Assembly (NCBI GenBank): GCA_013399695.1
Contig: VXAU01006172.1
Span: 313,939 to 377,938 of the forward strand
DNA length: 64,000 nt
Direction: 5' to 3'
From: Formicarius rufipectus
Taxonomy: Eukaryota > Chordata > Aves > Passeriformes > Formicariidae
Part shown: positions 23,501 through 36,836 of the stretch, one piece after another
Position numbering within the stretch: position 1 is the first letter of the stretch
How the letters are laid out: every line of letters starts with the position of its first letter
Position numbers and translations under genes: made by a program
The notes under the pieces: model-generated
Databases searched by the model: none
Seen by the model: only the letters and a program-made list of their open reading frames with translations
Told to the model about the DNA's origin: nothing

Positions 23501-26500
23501 AAAATCTATATAAAAAGGATTGTTCCACTTAAAATTTCTCATGCCCATACAAATCAGAGATGTCTTTTTTTGGTAAGCATTTGTTTTTTGCTGCTGTAAA
23601 TATATTTTTCAGTTGAAGAAATGTTTTAAAGCTAAAACCAGGCTTTGTTAAAAGTGTTCATGAGCTGTTTGAATTGCAAGTGTCTTCTATTTGACTTTGT
23701 TTTGTATACTGAGATTTACATTTTGCTGCAGGCAATATCCTGGAAGCATATCTTAGGCACAGGATTATAATTTGTTTTTCACCAGCATTTACTGCTGAAA
23801 AAGCTGTGAGTGAATAGCTGATATGAGAAACGCATTCTTGTCCCTTAGAAAAATCCATACAACAGTTAAGTTTTCGTCCTCTAAAGAGGTGTTCAATAGA
23901 TTGACTGAGAGTGGTTTCTTCCCATTGTGCTCCCCCCATCCCCCCAGCCTGAGGTACATGAACTAAATATTTCAGTCATCTGGTATTTTTTGTCTTCCTA
24001 CTGATTTAGGTGTTATATAAAATAGAGAAAAAGCAGGGCACTTTTTATGCCTTTGTGTCATGCTTAGTCTAGTGCCTGCTTCCATGAGGTAAACTTTTGT
24101 TATGAGAAAACTTCATATTTGCATGTACAGATACTGTGGCATGTACCTGATGAATTTAGGCTAGAGTGCAGGTGCTTTCCTGCTTATGCAGGCTTTTCAG
24201 CTATGTCTGACTTCTGCAGCTGGACTTGGCTGTAATTGTGAGTATTCTGAAACTGTGTAAACTTCAGAGCTGTGCATATTCTAAGTGTATCAGTTACTAA
24301 GGCACTGCGAACTGATATCAAAAGGACAGGCAACTTCCTGGGACCCTACTCTAAGATGACTGAAGGAATGATACTAAGTTTGATTTCACCAGTAGGCTGA
24401 TCTGATCTACCTGATTTTCAGGGATCGGAGAAGTGGGAAAAGGATTTTTTTGTCTTATATGTGATGGCTGAAGAAGTGCACCTGTCTAATATCATGTACA
24501 GAACATGCAAGGAATTAAAAGGGTTTCTAAGTGCCTTGAGCGCCGAGTGTGTGGTGAGCAGAAATCCCTCTAATATTGCAGGCTGCTGCCCAAGGGTTAA
24601 TATAAAACTGACCTTAGAATTACACCATGTGGAAGAATCCCGATTTTTATTAAAAGTTATAGACTCCTTTTGCTCTGACAGTCTTTCAGTTGTGTCAAGC
24701 GTCTCTGCAGCAATGTACTTTGAAGCAGCTGCAGCAAATGAGTATGCAGGTATTAGCAGGCATAATAAACAGCAAACTGTTGAAAAGTTGGAGAACTTGA
24801 GAATTTTTACGTTGTTTGAGTGTAATTAACTGTTTTACTCTACGGATTTAAGTGACACATGAAGATGACTGGAAGGGGTGAGGGGAAGATGGAGAAAGCT
24901 TAAATTAGGTTTTTGCCTTTCTCACTTTTGTGGTGGTGAGTGTCATACTTTGGCAAAAGGCTCAGACCCTGCCTCTCCTGTGTTGCTGTTTAGTTTAAGC
25001 GGAAGGTTCTCAGAATACCTGGGTAACAGCATCTTGGCTTGGAGAGAGCTTCACGAGGAGGAAATGTAACATTATCCATATTAAAATTCTTAATTTTAGC
25101 TATCCATAGATTTCAGTTTCACTTCTAAATGGAGAAAAGGGCAGAGGAAGGAGAAAGAGGTATTTTAATCTGTTCCTGTTTACAGTTCGGCTACATGAAC
25201 AGTGTCAAGGGAACTGAAAGGGCATGGAGAGGAATAAGGGGAAGGCCTTCAAGGATTATGTTGTTTTCTCAAACCCGTTGAAGTCTGTCCACCTTTTTGT
25301 AACATGGATATAAGGTGGCAGAGAAGACTAAGTTGTGGAAGAACCAGATAGGCTGGTTTTTCCAATCTACCAGAGTCATGGTCAGTAGGGTTCCAGAACT
25401 GGCCCAGCAGCTAGAGGCACATGCAGACCAAAGTGGTGGAACCTCCCCTCCCATTAGTCTGTGTGACCCAGCCATTCCAGTACAAGACATGGAAACATCC
25501 TGATACCAGTGTCAGCAGAGCTTTCCAGGCAGGGTCATAGCCCTGCCTCTGAAAGAGGAGATAACAGCCCCATTAACTGGCCAAGATAGGTCTGTAATGA
25601 GAGGATACGGTTCCTTCTGTGGTTAAAGGGAGGAGTTGAGGAGTTCTGCTGCAGCTTTCTCTTGATCTTAATTAGGGGGGAGGGGGGGAAGAAGAAGAAA
25701 ATGTGTATAAAATGTGTATTCTGACCAAGGTAGTTGCTGTGTTTTGTAGTTAAGAAGATATATTTGGAGAAGTGGTGTGGAGCTCTCTTTATTAGAAAAA
25801 AAAAATTTTCCCTCCTGCATTTTTTCCTCGTTGCCCCACCATTCCACTCCTTTAGTTTTTCAGCTACTTTTCGTGTTCCGTCTGGGACGTCTGGACAAGG
25901 ACTGGATAAATGAAAACAAGCCTGAATACATGGCATACTCATCCAGTTTTTCCCCACTCCCTATGCTCAGCTGAATAGTGGTTTTCATATTGCATATAAT
26001 GGTTTCTCTTGATGCCTCAAATTTGGTTTTTTTTTTTTTCTGGTGCATGTTTTCTCCTTGTCACATATTGGGACATTAGTCTGTTACAAGTTATGGAGAA
26101 ATTCTAGTGATTTGTAGGATCCTGAAAACTTCTATGTTTCATAATTAGAAGAATTATTTTCAGTGTTTTCTATATGAGTCTTAGTGTTTGTATCTCCAGG
26201 TACTCATGCCAAATACACTTCTCACAATTAAAACCTTCCATAGGAGTTATAAAATACTTCAGTCTGCTGAATTATCTTTGAGCCAATGTGAACTGAAATT
26301 ACAGAACCACAAATATTAAGGACACTTCTTTGCATAAGCAGATGGAGTAAACAGTATTATTTGATAATTAATCACATTCAAGCTACCGTTGATTTAATTT
26401 GTGGGCTGTGTTTCACTTTGTAAGAAAAGGAGATCTCTAGTATGGAATATGGGAGAAGGCAAGTTCTTATTTTAAAGCCAATTCTTAGTGTCTTATTTTT

Positions 26501-27441
26501 CAGATTTCCAGCAAACAGGGGAGGTTTAGAAACTTATTTTGTCAGAAATAAGGTGTGGGGAAAATGGGATCAACAGAGAAACACCAAGTGGGAAGAAAAT
26601 TCCACATGTAGAAGAGGATGTTCATGCAAACTAGTCATAAGGGCAAAGAAGCAGTTGATCTAATGAGCAGTGGATGAAACAGGTCAGGGAGAGCTTATTT
26701 GACTTTATTCTGGTAGCTACCAACAGGAAGAGTTTGGATCAGGAGATTTTTAGTCTAGAAGCACAATTTACTGGATTTTTTTTTTTATATTTAAAATTTA
26801 AGTTGGTCTGTTGAAGTGTTTTATTTATCGCATCAACTATTTGGGGCATTAATAATTAAAAGCTTTTTTTATGAAGATGACTTAGAACAACTCTTCCAGG
26901 AGTTACGCTGGTTTGTAGATACATAAATATGTGAAAGTTTTAGAGAAGAAAAAGTGATCACCTCACCTCTAAAATAAGAATTAAGATTTTTAGGCTATGG
27001 CAATCAGTGGATAAAAATAGTTAGATGAGTGCCTGAACATGAAAGTTCAACATGACTGCATTATGCAAACCTCTGACTTTCTTTTAAGATTTTCGTAGCA
27101 TACCATGATACGAAGACAGGGAAGCCATATAGCTCATGAGTTGTGCTTTCTGCAATATAAATTTGGGACTTGAAAGACTAACAGGAATTTGATTTAAGGA
27201 ATTCTTAAAATCTAAATGAGCACCATTTTTGTGTGCTTACAAATGAGTAGGACCAAAATGGAGATGTAAAAAATGCAATGCAGTGTATTTCTGGGAAAGA
27301 GGAGCTGAAGCAAAGCCATTCCACTTTAAGCATCCTAATGGCTTTGATGAGAGGAGTGTAGTGTTGCTTGGCTTGCTGCTGATTTGGCAGCCTCTGTCTC
27401 TTCGCTGCATTTTTCATGTGTGCCCTTCCATTTGTTTCTCC

Positions 27442-27457
27442 TTTTTTTTTTTTTTTT
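27442..27457 (+). repeat. T16 run (A16 on minus strand)
   Basis: Sixteen T in a row. On the minus strand this A-run lies about 120 bases beyond the stop of the 55-codon frame at 27576-27743, where a processed copy would carry its tail. Confidence 0.9.
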
Positions 27458-27575
27458 CCTCTTTTATATCTTACTCATCAGAATGTGAGGTAAAAGGCTG
27501 TTACTGCAACACTTTTGTTCCAAGCAGCTAATGCTAACCAGCTTTCACAGAGAACATAATCCTTACACAAACACC

Positions 27576-27743
27576 TTAACTCATGAAGGAAGAGGGTCCA
27601 GTGCGACGTAGGTTTTCTTCATGTGCTGGCATTTCATCTGTATTTTCTCCAAGAGCTGATGGCCGAAAGCTTGTCCGGAATGCTTCGTTTGGAGGATATA
27701 ACGAGCTCTCTCCTGCTTTACCAGGTTTGTTTTGGTCTTGCAT
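27576..27743 (-). pseudogene. Unidentified 55-codon frame, possible gene fragment or retrocopy
   Basis: A minus-strand ATG at 27743 opens 55 codons to TAA at 27576. It is rich in charged and polar residues, for example SSLYPPNEAFRTSFRPSALG and the C-terminal RRTGPSSFMS. The stretch keeps several CpG dinucleotides in an otherwise CpG-poor intron, as coding DNA often does. A plausible splice acceptor (pyrimidine-rich, ending TTTTAAG) lies just upstream, so it could be a terminal exon; an A-run about 120 bases downstream would instead suit a retrocopy. The same bases are also open in the other minus frame and on the plus strand. I do not recognise the family; a chance frame is possible. Confidence 0.25.
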
Positions 27744-28495
27744 TTCTTAAAATGTACAGAGGAGAATATCATTCCCACCTCAAATTTTTATGCTTGAAAG
27801 AAAGTAATGTATTGAGATGTTGGTAGAAATCAGAAAGAATATTACTTGTAGGCATTTAGATAACAGTTCTTCATAGTGGTGAGAATTGCAGACAGGCAGA
27901 TGAGTAAGTTAGCTTTTACACTGCTGCAAATCTCACTTTAAAATGCATTGATGTATTTAAGACTGACTGGAATGTTTGTTTTGGTTTGACGTTCTGTGAT
28001 GTGGTTTATAAATGTCTTCCTCCCTTGTACTTTCCAGTCCCTTCCCCACCCCACCCTTCCCCCACACACGATGGATTTGCTTTAAAATAATAAGTATGGC
28101 AGAAGGTTTTTATTTAGCTCTAACTACTGGAGAATCTGCATCCTTGTCATTAGTGGTTTGATGTAAAATGACAAGGCAGAAAACAAGGGCTAAAAACATA
28201 GCCTTGCTCAACTCTGTAGTCCAAGATTTTTAAGACTTATAACCCCTGAAAGAGCTAGAATCTCCTTTTACTCAGATTTGTTCTTTCTTGAAAATCAGTA
28301 CTGGAATATTGAAATTAATTTGTAGTTTCATTGTCCACAATGTGTCCCTCTGATATAGCTAGGTAATTTTCAGCAGGTTTTTTTCAGGAAGCTTCAGTGC
28401 TTGAAAACGTGTTACAAGGTCACCTCCCCCTGAAAAGGGGACATTGTAGAAATTGTTCATTCTTACCAGCATTACTCTGTACGTGTGATTTATCT

Positions 28496-28514
28496 TGTGT
28501 GTGCGCACACGCGC
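28496..28514. other. Alternating purine-pyrimidine tract (possible Z-DNA)
   Basis: Nineteen bases of strict alternation, TGTGTGTGCGCACACGCGC, containing four CpG steps and a TGTGCGCACA palindrome. Such tracts can adopt Z-DNA under negative supercoiling. Confidence 0.6.
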
Positions 28515-31500
28515 TCTTCATTGCACAGTCCCATGGGTGGAAGGGGAGGGGGGACTGAAGTAGTTTTCGCTCTCTGTCGTGCAGCTTCTGCAGAGGGGCT
28601 CACTGAGTGTGTAAGGCCTGGCTATGAAGATGTGGAGAAGAGTTGGGTGTGGAGCACAGGGGAGGTTGCAGGCTGGCGATTAGGGGTCTCTCTGCATCAG
28701 TAGCCAGTCCTGTCTTGCAGAGTCATTGGAGCAGCATGTTCAGCCGCAGGCGGGTGGGAGAAGTTGTTTGAGACATGACATTTTATAAAACTTCATGTTT
28801 TACCCAATAATGTTTCCTTTTACTTTACTTCAGGAAACGATTAGCCTTCTACCAAGAGTCTAATGCTGTTTTATTCAAGCTGCTCAGGAAATAAAGATCT
28901 CAAAGCTTGAAAGCATGATGCTGGCAACTAGATAGATCCTTCCTACCTTTAAAATAAATGCATGTAGTGTGGTAGTTAATGAAACAGAAAAGGTTTCATT
29001 TTCTATCTTCCTTCCTGTATGGAATTCTGCAATTAAAGCTGATTGCTGTCCATAAGTAAACAATGAATAATTTAACTGTTTTCCATTTGTTCTGCATTTT
29101 TTTTAATGAAAAAATTCAAGTGTAAACATAGAACTAAAAAATGTTTTCTCTTTTGGAATTTTTCACATCTCTCTCAAGAATTTAAACATTCTTAATATGC
29201 TGGAAGGTATACTCCTTCAGATTGGTTTAAAACAAGAGTGGTTGTTGCCTGTCTAAAAGATGCTCATGTGTAGTTACAGTGATGATGTTCTTTGGTTATT
29301 ATTGTTTATTTTATATAGTGTTTACAAAAGAAAACAGATTGTGAGAAAATATAAGGACTTTGCTTACTTTTCTGATTACTTAGGTTTCAAAATCCGTAGA
29401 GGACTCTGAATTAGTTACTATGGGACTATGTTCTTAAAACCGGCTGTCAGTAAGCTTTTGAAAATCAGTCAGTTAAAAAGACTTATTGTTCCCTGGATTC
29501 AACACTTTAAAAAGATTTTTCAGGTTTTTTTCTGACCAGTTTATTATATAGCACCAGTGTTGATAATTCCCACAAAATGTAGCTCATAGTTCTTCCAGAA
29601 GCATATAATTTTTTCAGCTCAGTTATTTTTCTTCACCCCAGTAATCAAATCAGGCTGCTCCTTTCTTTTCATTTTGAAGTGAAATTGCTGCTTGGTTATC
29701 TATTTGTGATGTTTTCATGCATTGAGTTGCTTTCTTACTGGTTCTTTTCTGTGTTGGAAAAGATTTGCCAGTGCATAGTTAATACTTTTATTGATAAAAT
29801 ATATCCGACATGGAAAAAGTAACATTTTTTTTCTGTTGTATTTTTTTCATGTATCCTAATTGCAGAGGGCATTTGCTGAGAAGTAGAAAATGAGTATTTT
29901 AGATGTAGGAATTGCTTTCTGGTCAGTTTTGGCTTTTCCCTTCCCTCAGAATTGATTGAAGGGTGCAGATTTAAAGAACAATCCCTGTGTTATGCTTGAA
30001 AATTGAAATCTATTAACTGGACAGTTTTGCTTGAAAATGTACCCTACTACAGACTTTATTGTAAACAGTCTTTAATCTTACAGTATATATCTCTTCATGT
30101 TTTGTCAACTAGGGTGTTTTGAAGGATTTTTTTTTTTTTGTTATTGACTACATATTCTGACTCAGCCTCTAAAGAAGCACTTTTTTTGTTTGTTTGTTTT
30201 TGTTTTTTAATTGCCATCTTGTGTGCAGAGGGTTCTGGTTTCTTCAGCTGCATGCACTTGTCAGGCTCTTTGGTCTCTCTGAAAGCTCATCATAAGTTGT
30301 TATGTAGGTTTTGGACTGTAAGTTTTGGAAGGGCTTGCTGAGTGCTCACAGTAGGAACACACTAATGGAGAGTTTCCCTTGACTTCTGAGGTCATACTGT
30401 GAACTGCATCTGACTGGACTGGCACTAGGATCAGCTTTCAGAGCCCATGGGGCCTGTGCTGTTCAGATAAGGAAGGTCACACTGGGAGAAAATGTGTTAA
30501 GAAATAGTGTTGCTTTGAACACAATCCCTGGTGTTCAGATCTGCTTTAGAGAGTACAGCAGTGGAGCTCTTCACTCTGAAGGTTGCTAGAAAAGCATACA
30601 CAAATTCAAGCAGTTTAATAGAGAGGAAATTACAGAATTTCAACACCTGAATTTCTACACTGTGAAATGTGAACTCAGGTGATTATACTAAAGGGTTTTG
30701 ATTGAATTACAGGATGAGAAAGAGCAAGTAAATTAAAATAATAATCCCCAAACCACTGCTGATAAAACACTGAAAAACTTGAAACACTTTTTATTAGACT
30801 CTGCCTCCAGCCTCTCATACCGTAATAGTCTCTGCTCAAGACACTGATCCAGTGGCTTTTTGGGGTGCAATTTTTAGTACTGTTAGGATGAACAAAACCA
30901 CAAAAAAACCTCCCATAACACAAAGTGTCATTTAGAGGTGCAGCTTTCTTGACTTGGCTGTTGTATTTGTCAGAAATTTATTCTTCATAACTAGTAGCAG
31001 GAAGAGTGAAAACTTCTGTGAACATAAGTTGTTTCCTTGACCAAGTGTTTCCATGGCAAAGTGTGTATCATTCCCAACTTTGGCCCATGTATAGCTTTTT
31101 GTGATGCTTCAGTGCAAATTTCCATGCAGATATTACTATCAAACTGTTCTTGCTAGAATATATAAGACTGCATTCTTGTATTGAGGTGTCTCCATGTTAA
31201 TAAAGGCTCCCTGGAAAATGTGCCTTTCCAGTGGATGAGGCTGTGTCTGCATTAGCACCTGAGTTAGGATTACTTTTTCTAATGTACATTTTAGCACATG
31301 GGGAGAAAAGCCATCCATATCGTGAATGATCTTAGCCCTTCTGTGTGGGGGGACTTTTTAAGTAGGATGGTGTGGTTTCCTCAGACACCAAGATGGAGCA
31401 GTGTAAGGTGCACCAGCAGGTACAGCACCCTGACTTGGCTTTGCTAAAGAACCCCTGAGACAGACAGAAAGCAAGGAGGTGAAATTCATGGAAATGGAGG

Positions 31501-32526
31501 TGAACTTTGGCCTTCATGTCCAGTTCTGTGGGACAGAATAGCTCTTTTAGTTTTCATTTCTGCTTGGTGATACTGATGAAAAGATTGTGAATATAAAAAC
31601 ATGTGTCTGTTAGGTAAGGATGTGTAGTCTTTAAAGCTGTTGTGCTTTAGAAAGCGTTCTATGAATTACAGCGTATCTTCTGGAAGAACAATCCTGACTT
31701 AGCACTTCCTTGCTGATTCCCATCACTAAGTCTTCTTTCGCATGTCATAAATAAATCAGTAAAAATGGGAAAGTAACTAGAAAATGGTTGTATTACATTT
31801 TCAGTGTGACTTGCTTCCTACTGATGAATTTCTTTTGGGTATTGGGCTGTGGAGCAAGCCTCTTTACTATGGTTCTGGTGTGTGTTTGATTGCATGAGAC
31901 TGGCATTGAATCCAGTACCTTCTCAGAGAACTAAAGCAGGTCTATCCTCTGAGACTTGAAGCAACGTTTGTTTTGTTTCAGCACCTGATAACTTGTGCTG
32001 TAAAAAAGTGCTTTTGCATTTGGTGTTATATATGAGATGTGGCTTATTGTCTCTGGATCATGACATGCCCTTTTGTGGGTTCCCTAGTAGTACAAATCTT
32101 CTGCCTGTATAGGTACTTCTTCCCTGTGTTCAAATTGTCTTATGCATTATAGGTTTTTATTAGTTGAACACACCTATTGCAGATGTGTTGGAAGAATTTC
32201 AAAATTAAGGTTTTAATAAACTGTTCACAGGAGGGCTTCTGTAAAGATGTGTAAGAGTTGTTTGATTTTGTGGATTTTTTTGGGTTTTGGGGGTTTTTTT
32301 AAGGCATTTCTGTGATCATAAAATACTGTATTGCAGCATGTAATTTATATAATCTGGTCTTAATAAAGAATTTATGCAAAAGGTAATAAATATAATGAGA
32401 AAAACAAAACAAAAAGTACTGATTACCAGACCAAAACCAAGAGGAATCTCAAATCTCTCATGTAACTTGAAGATCAACCTAATGCCTCTTTAACTCTGTG
32501 AAATTTCTCAACATGTATGTAAGTGT

Positions 32527-32552
32527 AATAAATGAATGAATAAATGAATGAA
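32527..32552 (+). repeat. AATG/AATA tetranucleotide repeat
   Basis: About six tetranucleotide units of AATA or AATG. Confidence 0.85.
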
Positions 32553-33802
32553 CTGGCTTAAAGTTTCTAGGTATTATAAGTTGTGAAAGGGTGAAGATAT
32601 TTAACAAAAAAAATCTTACAGTGAACAAACTACTCAACACTGCTACAGAGAGTTAATAAAAATCCTTTCAAAACTTATAGTTTGCCTGCACATACACGTT
32701 CCCCTGAAGAATGTGAAATCAAGGAGTTTCTCATAAATCTCATTTCAGAACTCCAAGTACCCATTTTCATGTCAAAGTTGGGACCACGTTCAAAGGGATG
32801 CTCTGAAGCTCTTGCGGTGTCTGTGGATGCAGTTTGCCTGCTGGTGCAGTGCCCTCTCGTGGGCCACAGCCCTAGAAGCACCCCTGTGCCAGGCTCCTCA
32901 GCTGCCGGGGCTGTTCCTGAAATCCACGGATGACTTCATAGTTACCTGCCCTCTCACCAGAGTGTGTGCAAATTATGGCATGTTTACTCAGTGGCATAAA
33001 TGCATTCTGCAATTTGGTTTTTTTCCTGTTTAGAAAAGCTTTAGGCTATCACCACCCTCCTCAAATAAAATGGATCACTGAGATGTTTTGTCTTGTAACC
33101 AGAGTAGATGATTTTTCTGAAAGAGAATGCTGCATTCTCAGTGTATGTTCCATGGCACGTGGCAGCACCTGTGCCGGTTGTGACCCTCTTTTCTATAGTC
33201 ATACATACACCAATTTGCTTTGCTTTTTGGTACTGAGAAAACATGGGGGTTGTACTGTGAGTCACAGAAGATAAATGTGGGAGTTCTGCAACTGTTCTAA
33301 TATAAAACCTTGTACTTAGGCTTATTCTGTGTCAAGTTAAAAGTATAAATTCAAGGCTAATGTAAGGAACCTTTTCCATTTTTTTACAAAAATACCTGAC
33401 TGGTGATCTTAATCAGCTATGCTTTCATGCAGGTGATACGTAACAATTACTTCTAGCTACAGAAATTAAAAAATAAAAAAATACCTTAGTATTCTGCTCT
33501 GTCTGCATGAGAAATGAAAGGACAAAAGTTGGTGCGTTATATTTACAGTTCATCAGGTTATTGGATTGGGTGCAGCATTATTCAAATACAGTGGACTGTT
33601 CTTTCCTTTTAATGGGTATTAAAGTAGTTATATTGTAGCTGGTTTGTTTTCAACTGAGGAGATGGACTGGTGTGTATATATTATTTCAAAATCTGATCTA
33701 CTTGCACTTTTTTATGTAGCTTGCAAATTTATTTCAAAGGTTAGCTCATACAAATCATTAGTGTCTTCAAATAATTTGCAACAATGCTGTCTTTTCTTTA
33801 AG

Positions 33803-33873
33803 GTTTTGACAAAGGCAAGGATGATGTGTCACAGAGTAAAGAGGATGCAGCATTTTCTATGTCAAAAAGCAAG
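33803..33873 (+). CDS. OSBPL8: OSBPL8 coding exon, codons 73-96
   Basis: Acceptor TTTCTTTAAG, donor GTAAGG at 33874, phase 1 in and phase 0 out. Encodes FDKGKDDVSQSKEDAAFSMS, matching the charged human segment FERGKEDISQNKDESSLSMS. Low-complexity, charged, probably disordered. Confidence 0.95.
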
Positions 33874-36755
33874 GTAAGGAAAGCAACCTCCTAATCCAGT
33901 TTACAAATGTTGGTGTGTAAAGGAGTTATTTGATGTGTTAGAGCCTTAAAGGGAAACATTACAAAGATACTGAAGGAAAACAAAGATACTTAGATTATAG
34001 TAGCATTTCCTGACTGAAATGGTGTCACTGGAATTCGATTGAGGTGAGCAGGTTAGTTCCTGCAGCTGGTTGTGCATTTTGTGGTGTGTAGCTAAGCATT
34101 TCAAGCTGTTGGGGGCTTGTGTGTGACTTGGAATCATAAAACTTTGTGTTTTTTCGCTTTACTGCATCCTAGAGCCTCACTTCTCAAGAATGTCGAGGAA
34201 GGTATACTTTACCATCCAGCTTGCTTCTGATAAAAATATTTATTTTGGTCCAGAAGTCTCTAAATAATTTTTTTACTTGGAAATCAAATTAATACAGTCT
34301 CTTCTGACTTGAATTTATTCCAGACTCTGTTAATCATTTCTCTTTGACTATCCAATTCCTTTTTTTCCTGTTTCTTACATGTACTTGTCTTCATTCTTGT
34401 CTTTCCAGGTTCTTAAGTCTCTGTGTTCTTTGCTGTTACTTTTGTTTATGTCTTTCTCCTATCAAAGATGAGACCAATATTCCTAAGTCTGCTAATATGT
34501 TTTTCTTCATATGTCTTTTCGAAATTACTGCATGTGAGGTTTGATTATACTAGTGGAGATGAAGTAGCAGCCTTTCTTTCTAAGTGAGAATGGGAAAGCT
34601 CTGATGAGACTTGCCTGGAATCTGGTGCTGAATGTACCTTGCTGGGAGTTGCAGCAGGTTCCCTTAAAATGTTTTCTTCTAAATTTTTTATCCATCTGCT
34701 TCGTGCAGATGTAACACTGAAGAAGTTCCTACCTTAAAAATACACAGATCACTGACCTGTCTCTTAATCCATTGGACAGGTAAATGCAGAACTCTACTCA
34801 GTGTCATCATATTAGTGAGCTTTAAAACTGAGACAATAAGAACATGGAGGTTTGTAGCCTGTGATACTTACTGGTTTGGGGCTTTTCATGTGCATGACCT
34901 TTAGATGCCTTAGCATTCTGTTAGTGAGCAACTAGAATATTTATGAATGTTTTGCTTAAGTTGCTCCATTATAGCTTGCATAATGAGTTCATTACCTCTT
35001 CTTATGTGACAGTGATAAGCATTTTTCCTCTCTTCTGTTATTACATTTAAAGTACTGTATTTCCTTTAGCATCTAGAGAGAGGAATTTAATTTCAATGTG
35101 CATGCTCATCTTAAAGCTAAATTTAGAGTATCATGAACATACCTTTATTACAAAATGAAGAGGTTTCTTTCTTTCCCCAATGTATATATATGGAAATTAA
35201 GGAACAATTACTTATCATTGAAATAATATTGAGCTAAAATTACTTTTTCCCAGATCCTGCATGCATCTTTTACCAGTAGCTAAGTAGACTCCCTTAAAGT
35301 CTCAGTTCTTAGAATTAAAGGTGTCAAAGTAGAATAAAGTTAAATTGCTTTGTTCTGCTTGTAAATCTTTAATTTTTGTTTCTTTTGTTTGAGTAGTTGA
35401 GAGTGTTCAAGTGTACTGCTTTTATTATTGCAGTAAGGTTTCCTCAAAGCTTGCATATTTTTTGACTGTTACAGTATTCCAAAATACAAATTCTATGAAT
35501 AAACTTAGCACTGTAGTCTGAGATTTGAAATGTTGAATAGCTTGAGAAGCAGTTTTCATAAACTACCTGTGAATTGATTACACAGAGTGTTACATTGATT
35601 TTTCTATTTATTTGGTTTTTTGACAAGGCAGAAACTTTGGGTCCACCAGGCTTATGTTTCAGTGCACAAAGAAATAGAACTCTTTATAATTTATCTAAGA
35701 TTGTATATAGTGGATACCCAATCAGTGTTCTCTGACTTCCAACTGGCATGATATGAGAACTCTGTGATAGACTCGTCTTTTTCCATTTTCATTTCTTTTT
35801 TCAATGTATTTGGCTCGAGTCCCCTTTCAACTAGTAGGCAACAAATGCCAAGGAGTAAACTTTGAACCTTAAAAGATGTGGGGGAGGCAGGGGGAAGAAA
35901 TCACGTGATGCTGAGGCAGCTTATTGTCCTGCCTGAACAAGGACTTGGGTGTCATAAACAAACCTGAGTCTTACTCCCCTGTCGCCACTGTGAGCTTCAT
36001 GAAGATGCCTTGGGATGTAATCAGAGTGTGGAATTAGGGAGCAAGGAGCAGAACAAGTGCCATTAGTGGACAGTTTTACTCTGTTGATTTATAAAGCAGT
36101 GAATCCTAGATTGAAGAATCTGTATTTTCCTTCATGAGTCACAGGGTAAGTGCCTCTGTAGCTGTTAATTCAGAGGAGCTGTCAAGTAATGGATGAAGAT
36201 ACTGGGATTTGTGTATCATGGGAAAGACCCCTCTGTTCCAACACCAGGATTCTCCTAAAACATTCTCTCTTTGCTGAAATAATTCCTAAATATTCAAGCC
36301 TGCTCTATCAAGTAACAGGCTACATGAGCTAAATATTTACTGTATATAGTTCAGCTTCTTTTGGAGGAAATGCAGACTTTTTTCCTATAAAACTCTTATA
36401 TAGACTCCATAAATAGGTGGTGAACAGGTTGTGTTACAAGTCCTGGTTTGTTGCCCATTTTTTTTTTTTGTTGGTTGGGTTTTTTTGCCTTTTTTGTTTT
36501 GGGTTTTTTGTTTTTGTTTTGGGGGGGTGTTTGTTTGTTTGGTTTTGTTTGTTTTTGTTTTGTTTTTTGGTTTGTGTTTTTTGTTTTTTGGTTTTTTTTA
36601 AGTGGGGGAAACAGTACAGAACTGAGTGAAGTGAGTGGAAATGGGAACCTTACAGATGTAAATGCACTTCAAACACTTTCTAGAGTGCATGCATCAGTAA
36701 TATATCCTGACATCTGTCACTGTCATTTATTTATTATGTGTTTTGTGAATTTCAG
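33874..36755 (+). other. OSBPL8: OSBPL8 intron, 2.9 kb
   Basis: Phase 0 intron. The only distinct content is a long T/G-rich tract at 36458-36599, about 150 bases before the next acceptor. Confidence 0.85.
36458..36599 (+). repeat. T/G-rich low-complexity tract
   Basis: About 140 bases composed of T runs broken by single G or GG and one G7 run. A long open frame through it (Phe/Leu/Trp/Gly-rich) reflects only this composition. Confidence 0.9.
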
Positions 36756-36836
36756 TCTGAATCCAAGCTTTTCAATGGCTCTGAGAAGGACATCTCTTCA
36801 TCTTCAAGCAAACTTACAAAAAAAGAATCTCTCAAG
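36756..36836 (+). CDS. OSBPL8: OSBPL8 coding exon, codons 97-123
   Basis: Acceptor TGAATTTCAG, donor GTGAAT, phase 0 both sides. Encodes SESKLFNGSEKD, then a five-serine run and KLTKKESLK. The serine run and lysines precede the basic region of the next exon. Phase 0 on both sides means the exon could be skipped without a frameshift. Confidence 0.96.

Larger units (their letters stand above)
16184..33802 (+). other. OSBPL8: OSBPL8 large intron, 17.6 kb
   Basis: Phase 1 intron, the largest in the window. It holds T-rich tracts (16954-17022, 27442-27457), a G-rich quadruplex motif (20530-20564), a minus-strand 55-codon frame (27576-27743), a Z-DNA-type alternating tract (28496-28514) and an AATG/AATA repeat (32527-32552). 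No known repeat family was recognised over the rest, and no missing ORP8 exon is needed because the flanking phases join. Confidence 0.85.

Noticed and set aside
25535..25957. 140-codon minus-strand frame
   Set aside because: Passes through a purine-rich low-complexity stretch (poly-Phe/Pro translation) and resembles nothing known.
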